NCBI GenBank assembly: GCA_003993805.1
Contig: RSEF01000014.1
Location: 2,171,941-2,235,940 of the forward strand
Reading direction: 5' to 3'
From: Himantopus leucocephalus
Lineage: Eukaryota > Chordata > Aves > Charadriiformes > Recurvirostridae
Length of the DNA stretch: 64,000 nt
Below are positions 1 to 14,400 of the stretch, in pieces. Each line of letters starts with the position of its first letter. Positions within the stretch are counted from its first letter, which is position 1. A program made the translations under genes and the position numbers. The notes under the pieces were generated by a model. The model was not told the DNA's origin and made no database searches. It saw only the letters and a program-made list of their open reading frames with translations.

Positions 1-3000
1 TTTATGTGCGTTCCACAAAGGGAAGAGCCTTGCATTCTCAGACAGTACAAGGCTAATGACTGCCACCGTCTTGCATTATTCAACAGGAAGTACACAATTA
101 GATTCTTATGTTCAATTTGGTGTTCGCATTAGCATCAGGTTATCATAAAATATAATTATGTGAAGTTGTAAATATATGCTCATCTTTTCTTTGCCAAAAA
201 CCAAGGGCAACACTAGCATTTCAGAAGAAGGGTCACAGCGCTCTAACAAAGCACAGCAAAACTTCTGCTTAAGCAAGTTCCCAGGGCATGTCCCCTGTGG
301 GAGGAGCTGAAAAATATCTGTAACACCTGACACAAAAAGACTGCAAAAAGCTACCTTTGAGCACTGAGGAACAGCAAAGTAGCACACACAATGCGACAAA
401 CAATACGGGCACTTCCTAGCAAGTGAGCAGGAGGACAAGATGAGGAAGGAGCCTTTGCCCTCTACAGCCCACCCTGGGCCAGAGACAGGCATCCAGTGCC
501 CTGCCACCCAGCTCCTTTCATAGGCTCATATCGTAGTTTTGTAACTCGGGTTGTCCACCTGTGAAATGGGTGACACAGTGACACTGCTCCTGTTTGAAAA
601 CACTGTGAGTCCGACTACTGAAAGGTGCAGATGAGAGCGAGGCCTTAGCAGCTCACCGCAGGTCTGGGTTTTATGGGCTGGCCAGAGAGCCTCCCTGTCC
701 CCAGGCGTGACTGGGATTGCATCTCCTTGCTGGATGTTATCCTCCCTGAAAATAAAGTAGCATCTACCTCCCCCTGGTGGTCCACTGCAAAGAGCATCCC
801 GGCAACACAGGTTACCAGGACCATCCGGTCCTCTTGAGTCTCATTTCCTACCAAAGGCCACCTAATCGTATCAGCATTGCCGCAAACTGGTTAGGCTCCA
901 AAGAACTGCGTTTGCAAGAGTACACTTCTCTCTGGCTCACTGTCTCCTTGTCATGCGTTGCCCTGCTGAAGTGCTATGAAGGGGCAGATAAAGCTGTGCC
1001 ATGTAATGCTGATGGCTTTAACACAACATAGTCCTACATTAACGGCCTCCTATAGGTCTAATTTATTAAAATAAATTGGCGCGCGGGGTCTTTATTATAA
1101 GGCCCCTATCCCAGAATAAATAAAGAGAACTTCAGACTAAAAGAGCACAGCTTCAGGCAGCGAGCCCCTCCACAGGGAAATCACACCCAAGGTCCAACAA
1201 GAGGCCCTCCTGATTTTCTCAGTGCACTCCGGCAGTGACCGCAGACCCAGCTATCGGTGCAGACTGAATTGCTCATCATTCCAGCCTTCACATCAGGACA
1301 CCCTGCAAAGCCTGCAGGAAGCTGTTGATTGCTATGAAACCATTGGGACTTTTGTCAATTTGCAGCAAAGCTTTCTGCTTATCGAGCGCAGAAACAAGAC
1401 AGGGGACAAGAAGAGAAAGAGGAGAAGGTTGGAGATGTGTAATGTCCTTCAACTGCATTGCTAGGAAATAGCCTTATTCAGGAATTATTAGAGGGACTAT
1501 TACAGGACTGAGATGGCTCATTAACCAAAGGTGCATGGGTCTGAGTCTCCTTTCTCCTCAGATCTCCTTTCCAAGTTATTCTATTTGTCCACTTGTTGAA
1601 AAGCAACACAGCGCTCTCTTCATCCCCTGCTAATGGGGCTATCCATGTTCCTCTTAGAGACTGCAGTCACTCAAAAAGAAAAGGAACAGGAAAAAGCTTA
1701 AGGAATGCTCCTGTCTGTATTCTAGTGCTGGGCTTACTGAATTAAAAATGAAGGGTGCCCCCACCCCTATCCAAAAGAGCCTTTTAAAGGCAGTCCCACA
1801 AAGGCAGATGGATAACGTGGAAGTCTATTTTCCCTTCTGTGCTCTCTGGAGAATTATGTTTCATAAAATAGTAGATATAGGGTCTTTTTTTTAAGGATTG
1901 TAAATAATTCTGTTGCTCTTTTTTTACCTTGCTTTTCAGACGGCTTTTTAGCACATAACTACGCCTGTACTGCTGGCACTATACTTCTCCAGATACATCA
2001 GATAGTTTAGAGGCAGCTTAGACAACATCTACACTACCGTAGCAGTATTATCGTAAGACACAGAAGACATTTTTAAATTACCTCCATGCTTTCCCATACC
2101 AGGGCAGCTATTTATAAAGAGACCCTGAAATTAAATCAGTCTAAGGATCTCCCAAGTAAGAGGCTTCAGAAAAGAAAGGAGCAGTAAATACATTTTCTCT
2201 TTTCAGTGCAAATGGCCGCTGTTACGGATAAAGCATCATCCCACTCCCAAGAGAACCACACTACACCTGTCCTTGCTGTCTTTCATTTACAAATGCAGAT
2301 ATTCCTGTCATACGAAGGCACAGATGTTCCTAGAAGTATGTGATTTTCATGCAGATGATGTCTCTCTCTCTCAAAAAAAAAGCCTTCTCCAAAAGACACC
2401 TGAAATAAAATCTGAGAGGAATGTATATTATATTGTAAATACATTTTCTTTTTGGTACACGGTGGCTAAAGGCCTCCCAGAAGAGACCCGCATTTCATCT
2501 AGTCTGTCAGCCAACTTTTTATATGCAAGAACGTGACTCCGTATCTGGGACCAAGCCATTTCCATTTTTGCTTTGATGAATTCCTTCTGCCTTTAACCAG
2601 GATGAAAATTAAGCATAGGAGTAATTACAGCCACACATGATTATTCTCGTAATTACTAACGTGTAGACAGAGGAATCAACACATGGTTTATTAAAACCAA
2701 AGCAAAAAAGTCTGTGCTCATTTCAGTGGAATCAGAACTAGCTCAGGTATCATATTTGGGCAGCAAGTCTCAAAGTTACGAGACAAAAGAACTGGTACTT
2801 ATTTCCTGTGAGTTCCCAAATCACCTCCATCATTAGTCTATGGACAGCAGATCAAAATGGATATTATGAAAGTTTCCATTTTAAGTGCTTTAACAGAAGA
2901 GGCTGGAATCTTCCTTCTAATACATTCACCACAGATAGAACTATCACTGGTGTTCAGGGGTGCATGGGAACATCAGCTGCTCTGAGACCTAGAAAGGTTT

Positions 3001-3205
3001 AACTCAGGGATCTGTCAAATGCTGGGGAGGGTCTTGAGGTTTATAAGCAATTTGTCCAGCTTGCTATCACATGCCAAGAATAGAAAGGAACAAAATACAA
3101 AATAGAAACACTGCGCCTTGGGATTCAGAACACATCTACCTACCTCCATGATTTTAAGATGTAGGTGAAGGAGCACAGCTAATAAGAGGATATAAGCGAG
3201 GAAGC
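1..3205. other. Non-coding sequence, no gene recognised
   Basis: Only short, unconserved-looking open frames occur on both strands. There is a local AATAAATAAA on the plus strand near 1115. I recognise no exon, repeat family or RNA gene. Confidence 0.6.
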
Positions 3206-3904
3206 TTCACAGAATCACAGAATAGTTTGGGTTGGAAGGGACCTTTTAAAGGCCATCTAGTCCAACCCCCCCACCATGGGCAGGGACATCTTCAACTAGA
3301 TCAGGGTGCTCAGAGCCCTGTCCAGCCTGGCCTGGAATGTTAACCAGGGATGGGGCATCTCCCACCTCTCTGGGCAACCTGCGCCAGGGGCTCACCACCC
3401 TCACAGCCAAGAATTTCTTCCTAATATCTAGTCTTAAATCTCCCCTCTTTCAGTTCAAAACCATTCCCCCTTGTCCTATCACTTCACTCTCTCATCAATA
3501 GTCCCTCCCCAGCTCTCCTGGAGCCCCTTTAGGGACTGGAAGGGGCTCTGAGGTCTCCCCAGAGCCTTCTCTTCTCCAGGCTGAACCCCCCCAACTCTCC
3601 CAGCCTGTCCTCCCAGCAGAGGGGCTCCAGCCCTCGCAGCATCTCCAGGGCCTCCTCTCCAACAGGTCCGTGTCTCTCCTGTGCTGAGGCCCCCGAGCTG
3701 GAGGCAGCACTGCAGGGGGGTCCCCCCAGAGCGCAGCAGAGGGGCAGAGTCCCCTCCCTCGCCCTGCTGGCCATGCTGCTGGGGATGCAGCCCAGGGTGC
3801 GGGAGGCTTTCTGGGCTACCAGCGCACATTGCTGGCTCGTGTCCGTGAGGTTTACATGGGCCCACTTCTCCAGCCTGTCCAGGTCCCTCTCCATATACAT
3901 CATT
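3206..3904 (-). mobile_element. CR1 LINE fragment with an internal deletion
   Basis: The low end has the reverse-complement CR1 tail (TCACAGAATCACAGAATAG) followed by the typical TTGGGTTGGAAGGGACCTTT. Upward on the minus strand come CR1 ORF2 pieces in order: RDLDRLEKWAHVNL, SQQCALVAQKASRTLGCI and FSLEKRRLWGDL. Compared with the usual ORF2 these are too close together. The segment that normally lies between KWA-NL and SQQCALVA (about 40 residues) is missing, so this copy carries an internal deletion besides its 5' truncation. Stops and frameshifts show it is dead. Its open frames are not a host gene. Confidence 0.93.
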
Positions 3905-6900
3905 TAGGCAGCACTTTCCCACCAATGTGTCACTCTGTAGATTCTATACAGTCAGAGCGTGCAAGCACCTCCTCATGAAAGACTTCATCTCCTAATAACG
4001 ACTAAAGACTCCTGAAGGCCATCTCCCACACCAACCAGGCTGCTAAATCCAGACCTGACTGTAGCACTTAAGTGCTTTCCACCTAATTAGCAATAGCAGA
4101 GACCCAATGAGATGCATCTCCTGATTTCCTTTCTTTTGAGGATAAAAATTTTGTGGGAATGAAGTCTTAGCAAAACCTAGTATAAAATCCTGCCCCTAAT
4201 GAGGCAATGGGAGTTTTGCCACCAGCTTGCACTGGAGAACTGCCAGGGTCTCATTTCCACCGCCTGACTCCAAGCACACTGAAATCAGTGGGAGCCCTCC
4301 TGCTTGTTCCAGTGTGTACAGCCTGAAGTCCCTAACAATTTGCTTTGTATTAATTGCCTTGTAGAGGCATGTTTGAGTTCACCTCTGAACAGCATGCAAT
4401 AAATTGCAACAGTCCTATTCTTCTGGCAAATTTCTGCAAGGCTATTTAAATAATGTTCTCTGGTTTTCTTTGTTGTTGCAGATTCCAGAAGAGAGCCTAA
4501 TAAATACTATATTTAAAATCCATGTTTGCTCTTCACTATAAAAAACACTGAAAAACAATAAGAGTTCTTCAACACCTTTGGTTAAGAAAAATGAAACCAC
4601 TCTTTTTTTTTCTTTTCACCCAGGTCATTAAAGTATATTAAACTGATTTTATTTGTTGGGCCAAATTCCAGAAATGACTTACTATTTAGATTGTTTTAAA
4701 ATTTTCTCAGGCTTTGAATATTTAATATAGTTGAAAATAGGCTTTTTTTGTGACGTATACAGCTCTCTTGCTGCCTTCAGTGTAAGTTTACTAATCACTG
4801 TATAACTAAGACACTCGGCATTTGTATATTCTGCAAGCTTAATGCACCAAAGTCTTGATTTAGAAACTCTCTAAGTAAATAACTTCAAGCAAACCCTTAT
4901 GTTAAAGTATACACTTACAGAGTTCTCATAGAGAAGAAAATTATGTTCTTACATAGCCCTTTATGAGATGAAGTCTTGCTGTAGATATCAATGGACGTTC
5001 TGAGAACACTGCAGTAAGTGTCCATTTTCCACTCACAGTGTTGCTTTCCAAATGAAAATTGAAAAAAGTTGATATAAGTTAGGCAACAGGCTATTGACCA
5101 CCTATACCATTGCCTACAGACCCACTAACAGGAAGAAACTCCAGTAGTATTTTAATCAGTTGTATGATTAAATATGCAAAGCAGACATTCTCATCAATTC
5201 AGTAATGAATGGCAAAATGGATGATAAGAGAGCACAGACACCAGCCTATTTTTCTATTACTCCAGCTTTTCTTTTTAAAACAGATAGGACAGACCAACTG
5301 ATTAAAATCCCTTTAATTTCCTCTTCTTTTAATGTCAATTAAACTTCTCTAACACGAAGGGAACATAGGGAAAGGCACAAAGCAACAATGCAATACTAAT
5401 TACCTAGCAAGGGAACAAGATGATAATGATTAACCATGAAATTTTTTATCTAGAATGAAAGGATTTTGAACGAAGGAGAATTTTGATTGGCCTCTGTGTG
5501 TGTGGCTTATTGATACAGACCGAAGGAGTCCTGCCCCAGCCACCCTGGGTGCAGAGACGCTGTCGTGGTACTGTTGCACAATTCTAGCTTTTTGCAAAAC
5601 ACAATTCCTATTTTCTGGTTGGTTGTGCATTTGATCTGCATAATCGCCCCACAGCTATGCAAAGCTCCATGGTCTGAGCACTGACAGCAACATTTAATCC
5701 AAGGTCAGTGATTTCCTTTAATTATTGTAATTTTATTTTCTTTTTTTCAATCAGCCATGCTCTCTGCATGGTTCTCGGCTCTCCCTGATGGAACAGATAT
5801 GTTTCCCCAGCTTGCTTAAATCAAAATCTAAAACCCCTACGACAACCCTGGGCAAATACTCTTCAGCAAATGACCCTAACTGTCCAAAAGGTGCACAGGA
5901 GAAGTAAATGCGCACAGAAAGGAGGAAGACCTTCCTTCCTGCCTAATCTACCAGCATGCCTCGTTTACAGCCCTTACACAGTTGACTCAGACGACTGAGA
6001 GCCAGGCTGCCTGCTGCTGCAGGAGTTACTAAAACAAAGAGGAACCCTCTAAGGTTTCCCTCTCGTTCTTTTATCTGAAATGGTCCTTAATGGAGAAAAG
6101 CACTTGACTGGTTGCTATTCCAGCAGCTCTGCTTCTCTTAAACTCACAGTATAGAGCTCTCCCTTGAGAGCCATTCTCCTCCTATAGCAGCCAGGAGCCT
6201 TCCCACAGCAAATGGGTAACATCTCATCATACCTCCCCCACTGCTGGGATACCGTGCCCACTTTACTACTGGCAGGGTTCCCACCTGAGAGGCAACAGCA
6301 GATGGGACCTAGAGGGAGGTAAATGCATTTCCCAGCTCCATTACCTCCCATGTGGGTTCCCATTTGGAGACCCCAACACAGCCGGAGATGGGTGCCGTGA
6401 GAAGCAGCTCCCTTGTGCTCTACACAGAAATCGTCAGGGCTCCTGCGGAGGGGCACCATGCTAGGACAGGCAGAAGGAGAGCGTTTTCTCTCTTGGAGTT
6501 TATTCATCCCAGCAGACACTTATGATTTCCTCAACAGGAAGCCCCTTCCAGTTATCATTATAATAATGCACGTCTCCATGGATACATAGCTTCCTTTATA
6601 ATAATTCACCCATGAAAAGGCAAGAAAAACAGACAGTAGAGAAAGCACTGAGCTCTCTTCTTTTATTTTTGTTTCAGTCTCAGTGAATAGGAATTCGCTT
6701 CAGGTTTTAGGAGTCATTAGGAGCCTAAAGACTGTAGCAGCTTTTAAAAAATTGGCCACTTAAATCTGAGTTGCAGTGACGTTACTGGTGAGACTGAGTA
6801 AAGATGGCCCTGCATAAGAATAAGTAAGTCCCTTCACAGGGCTAACCATGCAGCAAGCACAACAAGACAAACCAAAAAGGTCCACCTTGCGATCACAGCT

Positions 6901-9900
6901 CATGGGGCAAGGCACGCAGTCTGTCCAAGTACTCCCACGTTTCTCCAGCTGGCAGGAATCCCAGTGCTGGAAGCAGATGGTGTTCCAGTACTCCACAGGG
7001 CAGCAAACGCACGTTCAGCTAAGACAGGTAGCTGAGGTGGCCTGATGCCATCTTCCTTCCTTCTCCCAAATCCAACGCCAGAGAAGAAACAGCCATGTAT
7101 AACATAAACCAACCCCAAACCTACTGAAATTTGCACTGGCTGCTCCAGAGCCAGAGGGCTGACCAGCCAATAAAGCTGCTAGGGAAAGAAAGCAAATAGA
7201 CCAGGAGAATCCATGACTCCAGATGATGGATTTTTAAAATGCCTCCAGAACCATTCCCCGACTCTGTCCTTGCAATAAACTCTAGATTTCTTTACTTCAG
7301 AGAGAAGATCCAACCCTTTTTCAGATTCTAATTAAACGAGCCCATCTTCTAATACATAACAAATATTCTCTCACTGCAGCTTTTCTAACCAGTTGTTACA
7401 GCGCAGGCACTTTGAAGTGGGAACCCTGTGAAGAACTAAAGGAGCAGGATGTAAAATCACATTATTTTATGTGAGGCAGTAGTTTCACATGCGCTTCAAG
7501 CGGGCTTAAGCTAGGCCAGGCACCAGAACAGGCAGTCCTGCCTTCCCCCCAGGTTCCAGTTGTTTGTTCCCAGCTCCACTGCTTCATCGCGCTGACAAGT
7601 ATCTGTGTGGCCATGTGGGGAAGTGGATCAGGGAACTTATCTGAACGAAAACAAAGTAGTTCACCAAAGAGGGCAATTCTGGAATGGGAAAAAGTAGCCA
7701 GGGGCATAGGGAGGGTTGAACTGCTGCTCTTGGCAGTAATGTCTGCTTATACTGGCTCAAAGTGCATGTGAAACTACACTTACTATCATTTAGACAATTA
7801 ATGGCATTGTTACAGAAATGCTAGCTCTCGGGCAAAACCCCTCTGTCCTGACTGTTCCCCCACTGAATTAGTGCAACACAGTTATTCACTGAAAGCTATG
7901 GTGAAATATGCAGGTTCTTGAACGGTGCAAACCCTAAGGTGAACTCAGGGCCAGAACGCGATGACAAGAAGGAAAGCACTATATCATAAGGATAATTCTT
8001 TAACTAGGGTCAGCAAAAAACTTTTAGCTGAAGGAGACAGATGAGCTTTGTTTCTACATGTGTATGTAGGGCTGGGTACAACACATGCAGCTGGGTGGGC
8101 TGCAACGTTCCTACTGTGTCACAAGAGCAGGAATTAATGCGGTGGTTACAGCCTCTCTGCTCAGCCTGTTTGCAAATTCATGTGCTCTAGCTACACGCTG
8201 CCACAGTGGTAAAGCAGAGATCTGTACAAATGAAAGATCAGCTTCCAACAAAAGCCTGAGCAGAGCTAATGAGGGCTTTGATCCTACAATTGGATCCATG
8301 CAAACACGCTCCATCGATGCCCAGAGATCTGTTATGCACAAAAGCAGTTGGACTTTCACCACAGGCAACCACTACAAGAGCTTGGGCTTCATCCAAATGG
8401 CCATGAGGAATCTCCATGGGTGTATGCTAGGGAGAGTGTTTCTCATCTTAATTGATACGTTAAGGTTAGTTTCTCAAACTGGGCAGACCAGGCAGCAATC
8501 AAAATACCAAGTTTTCCAATCCCAGTGAAGAAGGGAATGTGCGCTACTGAAAACGACCTGCTCAGAACTGGACCAAGAAAACAGGGCAAGGATGGAGACT
8601 TGTTTTTTGTTGATTTCTCATCTTTTTCTCTTATTTAGATAAACCAATATGAAGTGTTGTACAGTTGCTATCCATTCCCTTCAAATTCAAATATTTCCAG
8701 AAGTGAGGGTTCAACAGATTTCAGAGGATCCTATTTGGACATGGACATATCAAATTGAAACCATTTAGAAAATAACTTTATCTAAACCTGTGCATCTTTG
8801 AATGCAAAGACTAACTTTCAAAGGATGAAATCACAGGACAGAGCTTTCTGTGGCTATATGCCACTCAATCAAACACAAGGCAGCAGTAGAAGGGGACGGA
8901 AAAAATATTGATGGGGCAAGGAAAATTACTTAAGCTTCATGTCTAAGTTTCGCGAGCATCAACAGTATGATGCCTGTAAGTAACACAACGGGGTTTCTTT
9001 AATGCTACTTTAGACGTGCCTACAGTATCTCTGGAATTTGAATGACATGATATAATCAAAGCACAACACTCCAATTTTTTCCCTGGTTAGTTGCTTTAGA
9101 AAACTCAGAACAGAATATATTTACCAGCAAAATGGCCAGAGTAAACAGGCAGAGTTAACTCAGCCTCATTTATCTTTTAATTCATTCTAAGGAAAAAGTA
9201 ATTGTTTGCTGGTTTTCATTTCAGTTATTAAAGATTTTTATTGTCAAAAAGGTCTTTTATACATATGCAAATATACCTGGACATCTTATCTAGTATATTG
9301 TTATAATATTCAAATTAATAATAAAGTTAACATTACAATAAAAGAAAGATAACTTAGTGCCTGGAAAATCTTATGCTTTGTTTTTGACAGAATTAAACCA
9401 GTGATGACAATCCATACAGTTTCTAATTTGCTCGAAAATATTTTGTATATTGTCAAAGATCTAAAATAAGCCTAAGGGAAGGAAAAATATGACCTGAATG
9501 CACCCTCCATTTAAAAATGCAGAGAAACAACCAGAAACTTAAAGATATTTTTCTGAAGTAAGAGACAAAATAAAATCCAGTTGTGCAAAGCACAACATTT
9601 TCTATATTTAAAAAACAAACAAAAAACCAACAACAAAAAAAAGCAACCAAAACCAAAAAAACAGAAAAATCAGCCCTGTTTCAAGGAGACTGGCTACAGC
9701 TTACAGTTTGATGCCCAACATTTTATTTTGCCATTATTAGTTAGATTTAGAGATTAAAATACCTATTTTGATGACCAAGTCCATAAGAAGACAAGCAAAA
9801 AGACACAGTGATTTTCTGACCCAAATCCCAGACAGGAGCAATGACAAATGGACACTTCTGAATGTCTGTCTAGAAACATCTATAAAATGAGCTAAAGGTT

Positions 9901-11214
9901 TTATTCCTGTTCCTCATTTAGAAGTCTTCATATCATCAAAGCCATCCACTGTTACTGGAGTTAACTGGCACATGTCTCAACACAGAAGATGAGGACTGAA
10001 GAGGTCCAAGACTGAACAGTCCCCACTGTCCTTTTGATTTTGTTGTTTCAGAGCCAAGGCACGTTGACAGCACCACCAGCACCATTACCTGCTGTACCAC
10101 ATTCTGTGGTTAAATGGAAGAGAATATAATTTTTCAGCTTGCCCCTCTGTGTAAGTCCTAGCTAGAGAAGAGAGGGGAGAGGAAGTGCAAGAGAGAAAGA
10201 GCTTTTTCAAATCACGTGACTCCTGAAATCTTGGTAGGAGGCTTGCTAAAAAACAGTGTTTCTGTGCTCAGTATCTCAACACTGGATATTTTTTTGCCCT
10301 TCTGATGGTGCTGCAGCAGCAATTAGCTACAAGGCATTTCTGAGCCACACCAGCATCACTGCTAAAAAATGTAAAAACAGAAGACTGGGCAGAAAAAGCT
10401 TTAAGTTCAGTTAGATATCTGAAGAAGGTCTTAACCAAATAGCAAAACTGTACCTGGAGAAACATTTAATTTTAGGTTTATTAAAAGCATTTTATCAACT
10501 AAGGGGAAGTTGGAAGTACATTCTAGCAACACGGTGTAGACACAGTATTTTACAGAGTGCTGTTTACCACACACACTCTCTTACATCTAAGAGGCTGATA
10601 CAGTCTGAGACCGCTACATGATAAAGTCTCTTATGCAAGATGCTGATGGCCTAAATAAATTACCCAGGTTAGAAGCTAAACTTTGGAATCCAGCAAGGTT
10701 CTAACGAGCTACTGGCTCCCTGGGTGACTGGAACACCAATGGGGAAAAAAGAACAAAAAAAACCTAAGAGAAATCAGTACAAACCAGGAGTGAAAAGGCA
10801 AAAAAATGCTTATGGAACTCTGAAACCATCTCTCCCTCACAAAAAGGACCATTTGCCATGGACACCTTGTAACAGCCGTAATACAGTTGGAGATTATTGG
10901 CACGACAGTAATAAGACTCTACCTACAGCTGCTATCCTTCATTCCCAACGAACTAAAGCAGCTTCATTTAGCACAGAATTTTCACAGACATAAGAATAGA
11001 TCCAAGCCTGCTGCAATCAATGGAAATACTTCCAAGAGCTCGAGAGGGCTTTGAATCAGGCTCATATTTCACAGCAGGTACAGGCCTCTGCTTTATCAGA
11101 TTCACGAACACAGTTTCTGACCGACTTATAAAACATTCCTCTAGAGCAAACTGAAACTCACCTAAATTAAAAGACAACGAAGACTCGGCAAATAAAAAGA
11201 AGCTGCTCTGTTCC
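3905..11214. other. AT-rich non-coding sequence, no gene recognised
   Basis: No convincing exon is present on either strand. The longest open frames (8085-8528 plus strand; 6115-6519 minus strand) have no recognisable domain. An A-rich run interrupted by C lies near 9605-9665. The stretch could be intergenic or lie within a long intron of a gene whose exons are outside the window. Confidence 0.55.
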
Positions 11215-11430
11215 AGTGTGCCATTTACCACGGGAAGCCACCACCGCAGGCTCTCTGGCTCTGTACGTCCACCCGCAGGCAGACGGCGCGGGGCACGGCC
11301 CTCGCACCCTGCCTGGGTGGGACACCAGCAGGAGGCACCCCCAGCCTCAGCTCCGCGGGCACTGCTGTACTGCAGTCCCATCAGCAGGAGGGTCCCGCTT
11401 CCCTTGGCCACCCACAGACAGCCACTGAGG
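11215..11430. other. GC-rich patch in AT-rich DNA
   Basis: About 200 nt have a clearly higher GC and CpG content than the surroundings (GGCGCGGGGCACGG and similar), giving overlapping open frames on three frames. No family is recognised. It could be a small regulatory element or an old repeat. Confidence 0.35.
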
Positions 11431-14400
11431 CACGAATGTATGTTAAAGAGTTAAACTGTGTATAATACTACTTAGAAACCTCTTACGGTTTTAGAGCAGA
11501 GAAAAAAATTGGTTTTGTTTACTGGAAAGAAGCACCTACCAAACTCCGGAATATGGACTGAACCCTCACAGCTGTAAAGGAATTTCCCCCAGAATTTATT
11601 CTTACAGGATAACCACAAATTGGTTTCTTCCATATCCCATTGCCACACCGAATACTGCTCACTACAGAGTAACCTCCTGCTTTGCTTACAGCTTGAGGAG
11701 AAAAAAAAACCCAACCAAGAAACACAAAGAACAGATTCCTTTTGGTACACTGCAAACACAAACCTGTGCTTGGGAAACTGCAATTCTCATCCTTCTACAT
11801 TGCACAGCTATACTTATTGTCACTATTTTTCTGTATTGTATGGATGTTATTTTTCTTTCTACAACATTAAAACATACTAGTCTTCCAACCCAACTTGAAC
11901 GCAACTCTTGTTTCCGAAGACAGGAGGTTTCCCAAAGTCAGCACCCTGATTGTCATTTTGTGTGCTATCTTTTGCATGTCATAATTACACAGTAAACAAA
12001 CTTCTGATGGACTTAAGTGACCCATTGTCAACCACTCCAGTATGTAGGACTACAGAGCATAAACTCTTATTAAGTATCCAGACGTGTCCAATGCTTTTAA
12101 GGAAAGATCCCTCTCATAAATGGAATTACAGCAAAACGTTTACCCAAAACAAACACATGGTATAGTTTAGCTATCAATATCCTTGTACTCACTAAAGAAA
12201 AACAATCCTTTACAACATCAGTGATAAGCTCAATGCCTTACTGTGCAGTGACCTTATTTCTTTCTAGTCAATGCAATCAACTTAAAATTCTGTGCGCAAG
12301 AATAATGCAAGATGGGCAAGCATTTGAGCTCTGAAGTTTTATGTTGTGATCGCAATACTACAGTTTGTTGGAAAAAAATCTGTGTACAAGTGTGTTTTCC
12401 TTCTCATGACTCTATTACGGCACTTTCTTACACAGTCTATCTGCATGGATATACAACATCAGTAGAGTGATCACCTTAGCCAAAGCACAGAAAAAGCTAC
12501 AGGGAAGAAAAAGAAATGCCGTGATCTGCCAAAAGTCTTTTCATAGCCCCAGTGCCAAACTTGGCTAGTAACTATTATCCACAGACTCATCTGGAGGAGA
12601 GTATTCTTCCCTTTCCCTCATAAGTTGCGTAACAAAGGAAATATTTCTTTGATGGCATTAGTGATAATGAAATGCCAGCCTGATGCTATACACGGGGTGA
12701 GAAGAACAGGCCAGCTTTTGGGGGGGCTGACACGATATTGCCAAATGCCACCGGCCGCTTCAAAGAGGGGCCAGCTGGGGCTAACTCAAATGTATTCTGA
12801 AAACAAAGCAAAACTTTCCTTATGTCTTCATTCACTGCTTGGCTTGGAACACCAGCAATGCAGGGCAGGACTGCATGAAGAAGGCATTTATACAACAAAA
12901 TTTACTAGAAGCGATACCAAGTGGTACACTTTACGCTGCACAGGGCTGTGCAAATTGTATTATAAAGGACCTCTTTAAGAGGTAAATCTTGGCTCTCCCT
13001 CTTTTACTGCCTGGGCTGATGGCACCTGGAGACCACCAAGGACTTTTAGACCTTTTTGGTTTATTCACACCACAGTTTTTTTTAAATAATCTTTAATATT
13101 TCTGAGAGCAAATAAGCTTTTTGCAACAGACTGAACTGCCATGGTGCCTCCAGAATCTGAAAACATGGTGAAGAGCAAAGAACTAGGTACAAACAGCAGG
13201 CAGGTGACGAAACTAAGGGATTGCACCCTTTCTGCACTCTAGAAACAAGTTCTACCAAGCACAGCTCTTCCTAGTTCCCTGCGCTCTGCATGTTGTCTTC
13301 CTCCGCAAATGACAACCTTACATGAGCAGCAGACAAATGGCTTGTCCAGCTAGGTTCTCATCTCCACTCACAAGAGTGCCTGCAACACAGACAGAGGGTC
13401 ACGTTCAACATTCATTCACATCAGTGAAACTCCATTGATTTTGGGTGAGTGGAGAAATCTGTTCATACAACAACTTTACACCCAAGATCAAGGCAACTGT
13501 AAATAGACTGCCTGGGTATCTGATTAATGGTAGTCACCATCTGATCTTAATTAAGAGCCAATCTGTTAACTCTATGTATTGAGAGGCTTACCTCCTTCCC
13601 CTGCTTTGACATCCACACCATATGGTTCATTTTCCAACAGGGAAACCTGTTCTATAAACCGATAGCAGTGCTCCCAGGTGAAATACTGTGTTTACAATTC
13701 TATGACATGACACAGCTAAATTACTTACATGATCAAACACTGAATATGGAGAAAGCTTTCCATCTATTTTCAGGTACGCACAGACTATTTTATCAATTTC
13801 ACATTAACTTCTGCTCACCAATGTTCATAAACAGAGACAAAATAAGAAGTCTCCCCACCCGCTTCCTTTCTACATACTAAAACACAGGTAAACAAGCTCA
13901 GGATTGAATTAAGTCTTGCAAGTCATTGTATTGCAAAGTTCTCATTCCTGATTAGATGAAAACAGAAGGTTTATGAAACATCCCCGTCATTTTTCTTGCT
14001 GAACACAAAGCACTGTCTCATTTTAGGCACCCATATTTAGTGTCTCTCTACCAGCACAGGAGACAGGTTGTTTCCTTTAAAGGACAGCCCGGAGTTAACC
14101 TCTCTATCCACTGACTTTGGAGTACTGAAATTAAATGGCTAAAGTTAGATTGCTACCTAAGTCACTCCGCCTCTCGCTTACCAAATAAGTTATATCTGTT
14201 TGAACACTCTGTATGTTTCTTTAATAACTACACTTATTTAAAAGAACAAATGATTTTCAAAGAGATCAAAATTGCTGAAGTAGCTTGTCCAGCGATGTAA
14301 AATGTCGATGCCACCCCAAACATGAATCCAGCCTGGCTTTCTGGTTAGACCTGCTCCATGTTTGAAATTCAAAATGTTAACACAATTTCTGAGCTTTAAA

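Noticed and set aside
3479..3925. Overlapping minus-strand open frames of 71-148 codons
   Set aside because: They are translations of the CR1 LINE remnant, with CR1 ORF2 motifs, not a host gene.
8085..8528. A 147-codon plus-strand open frame
   Set aside because: It has no recognisable domain and no clear splice structure, and an overlapping minus-strand frame covers the same bases. It is probably chance.
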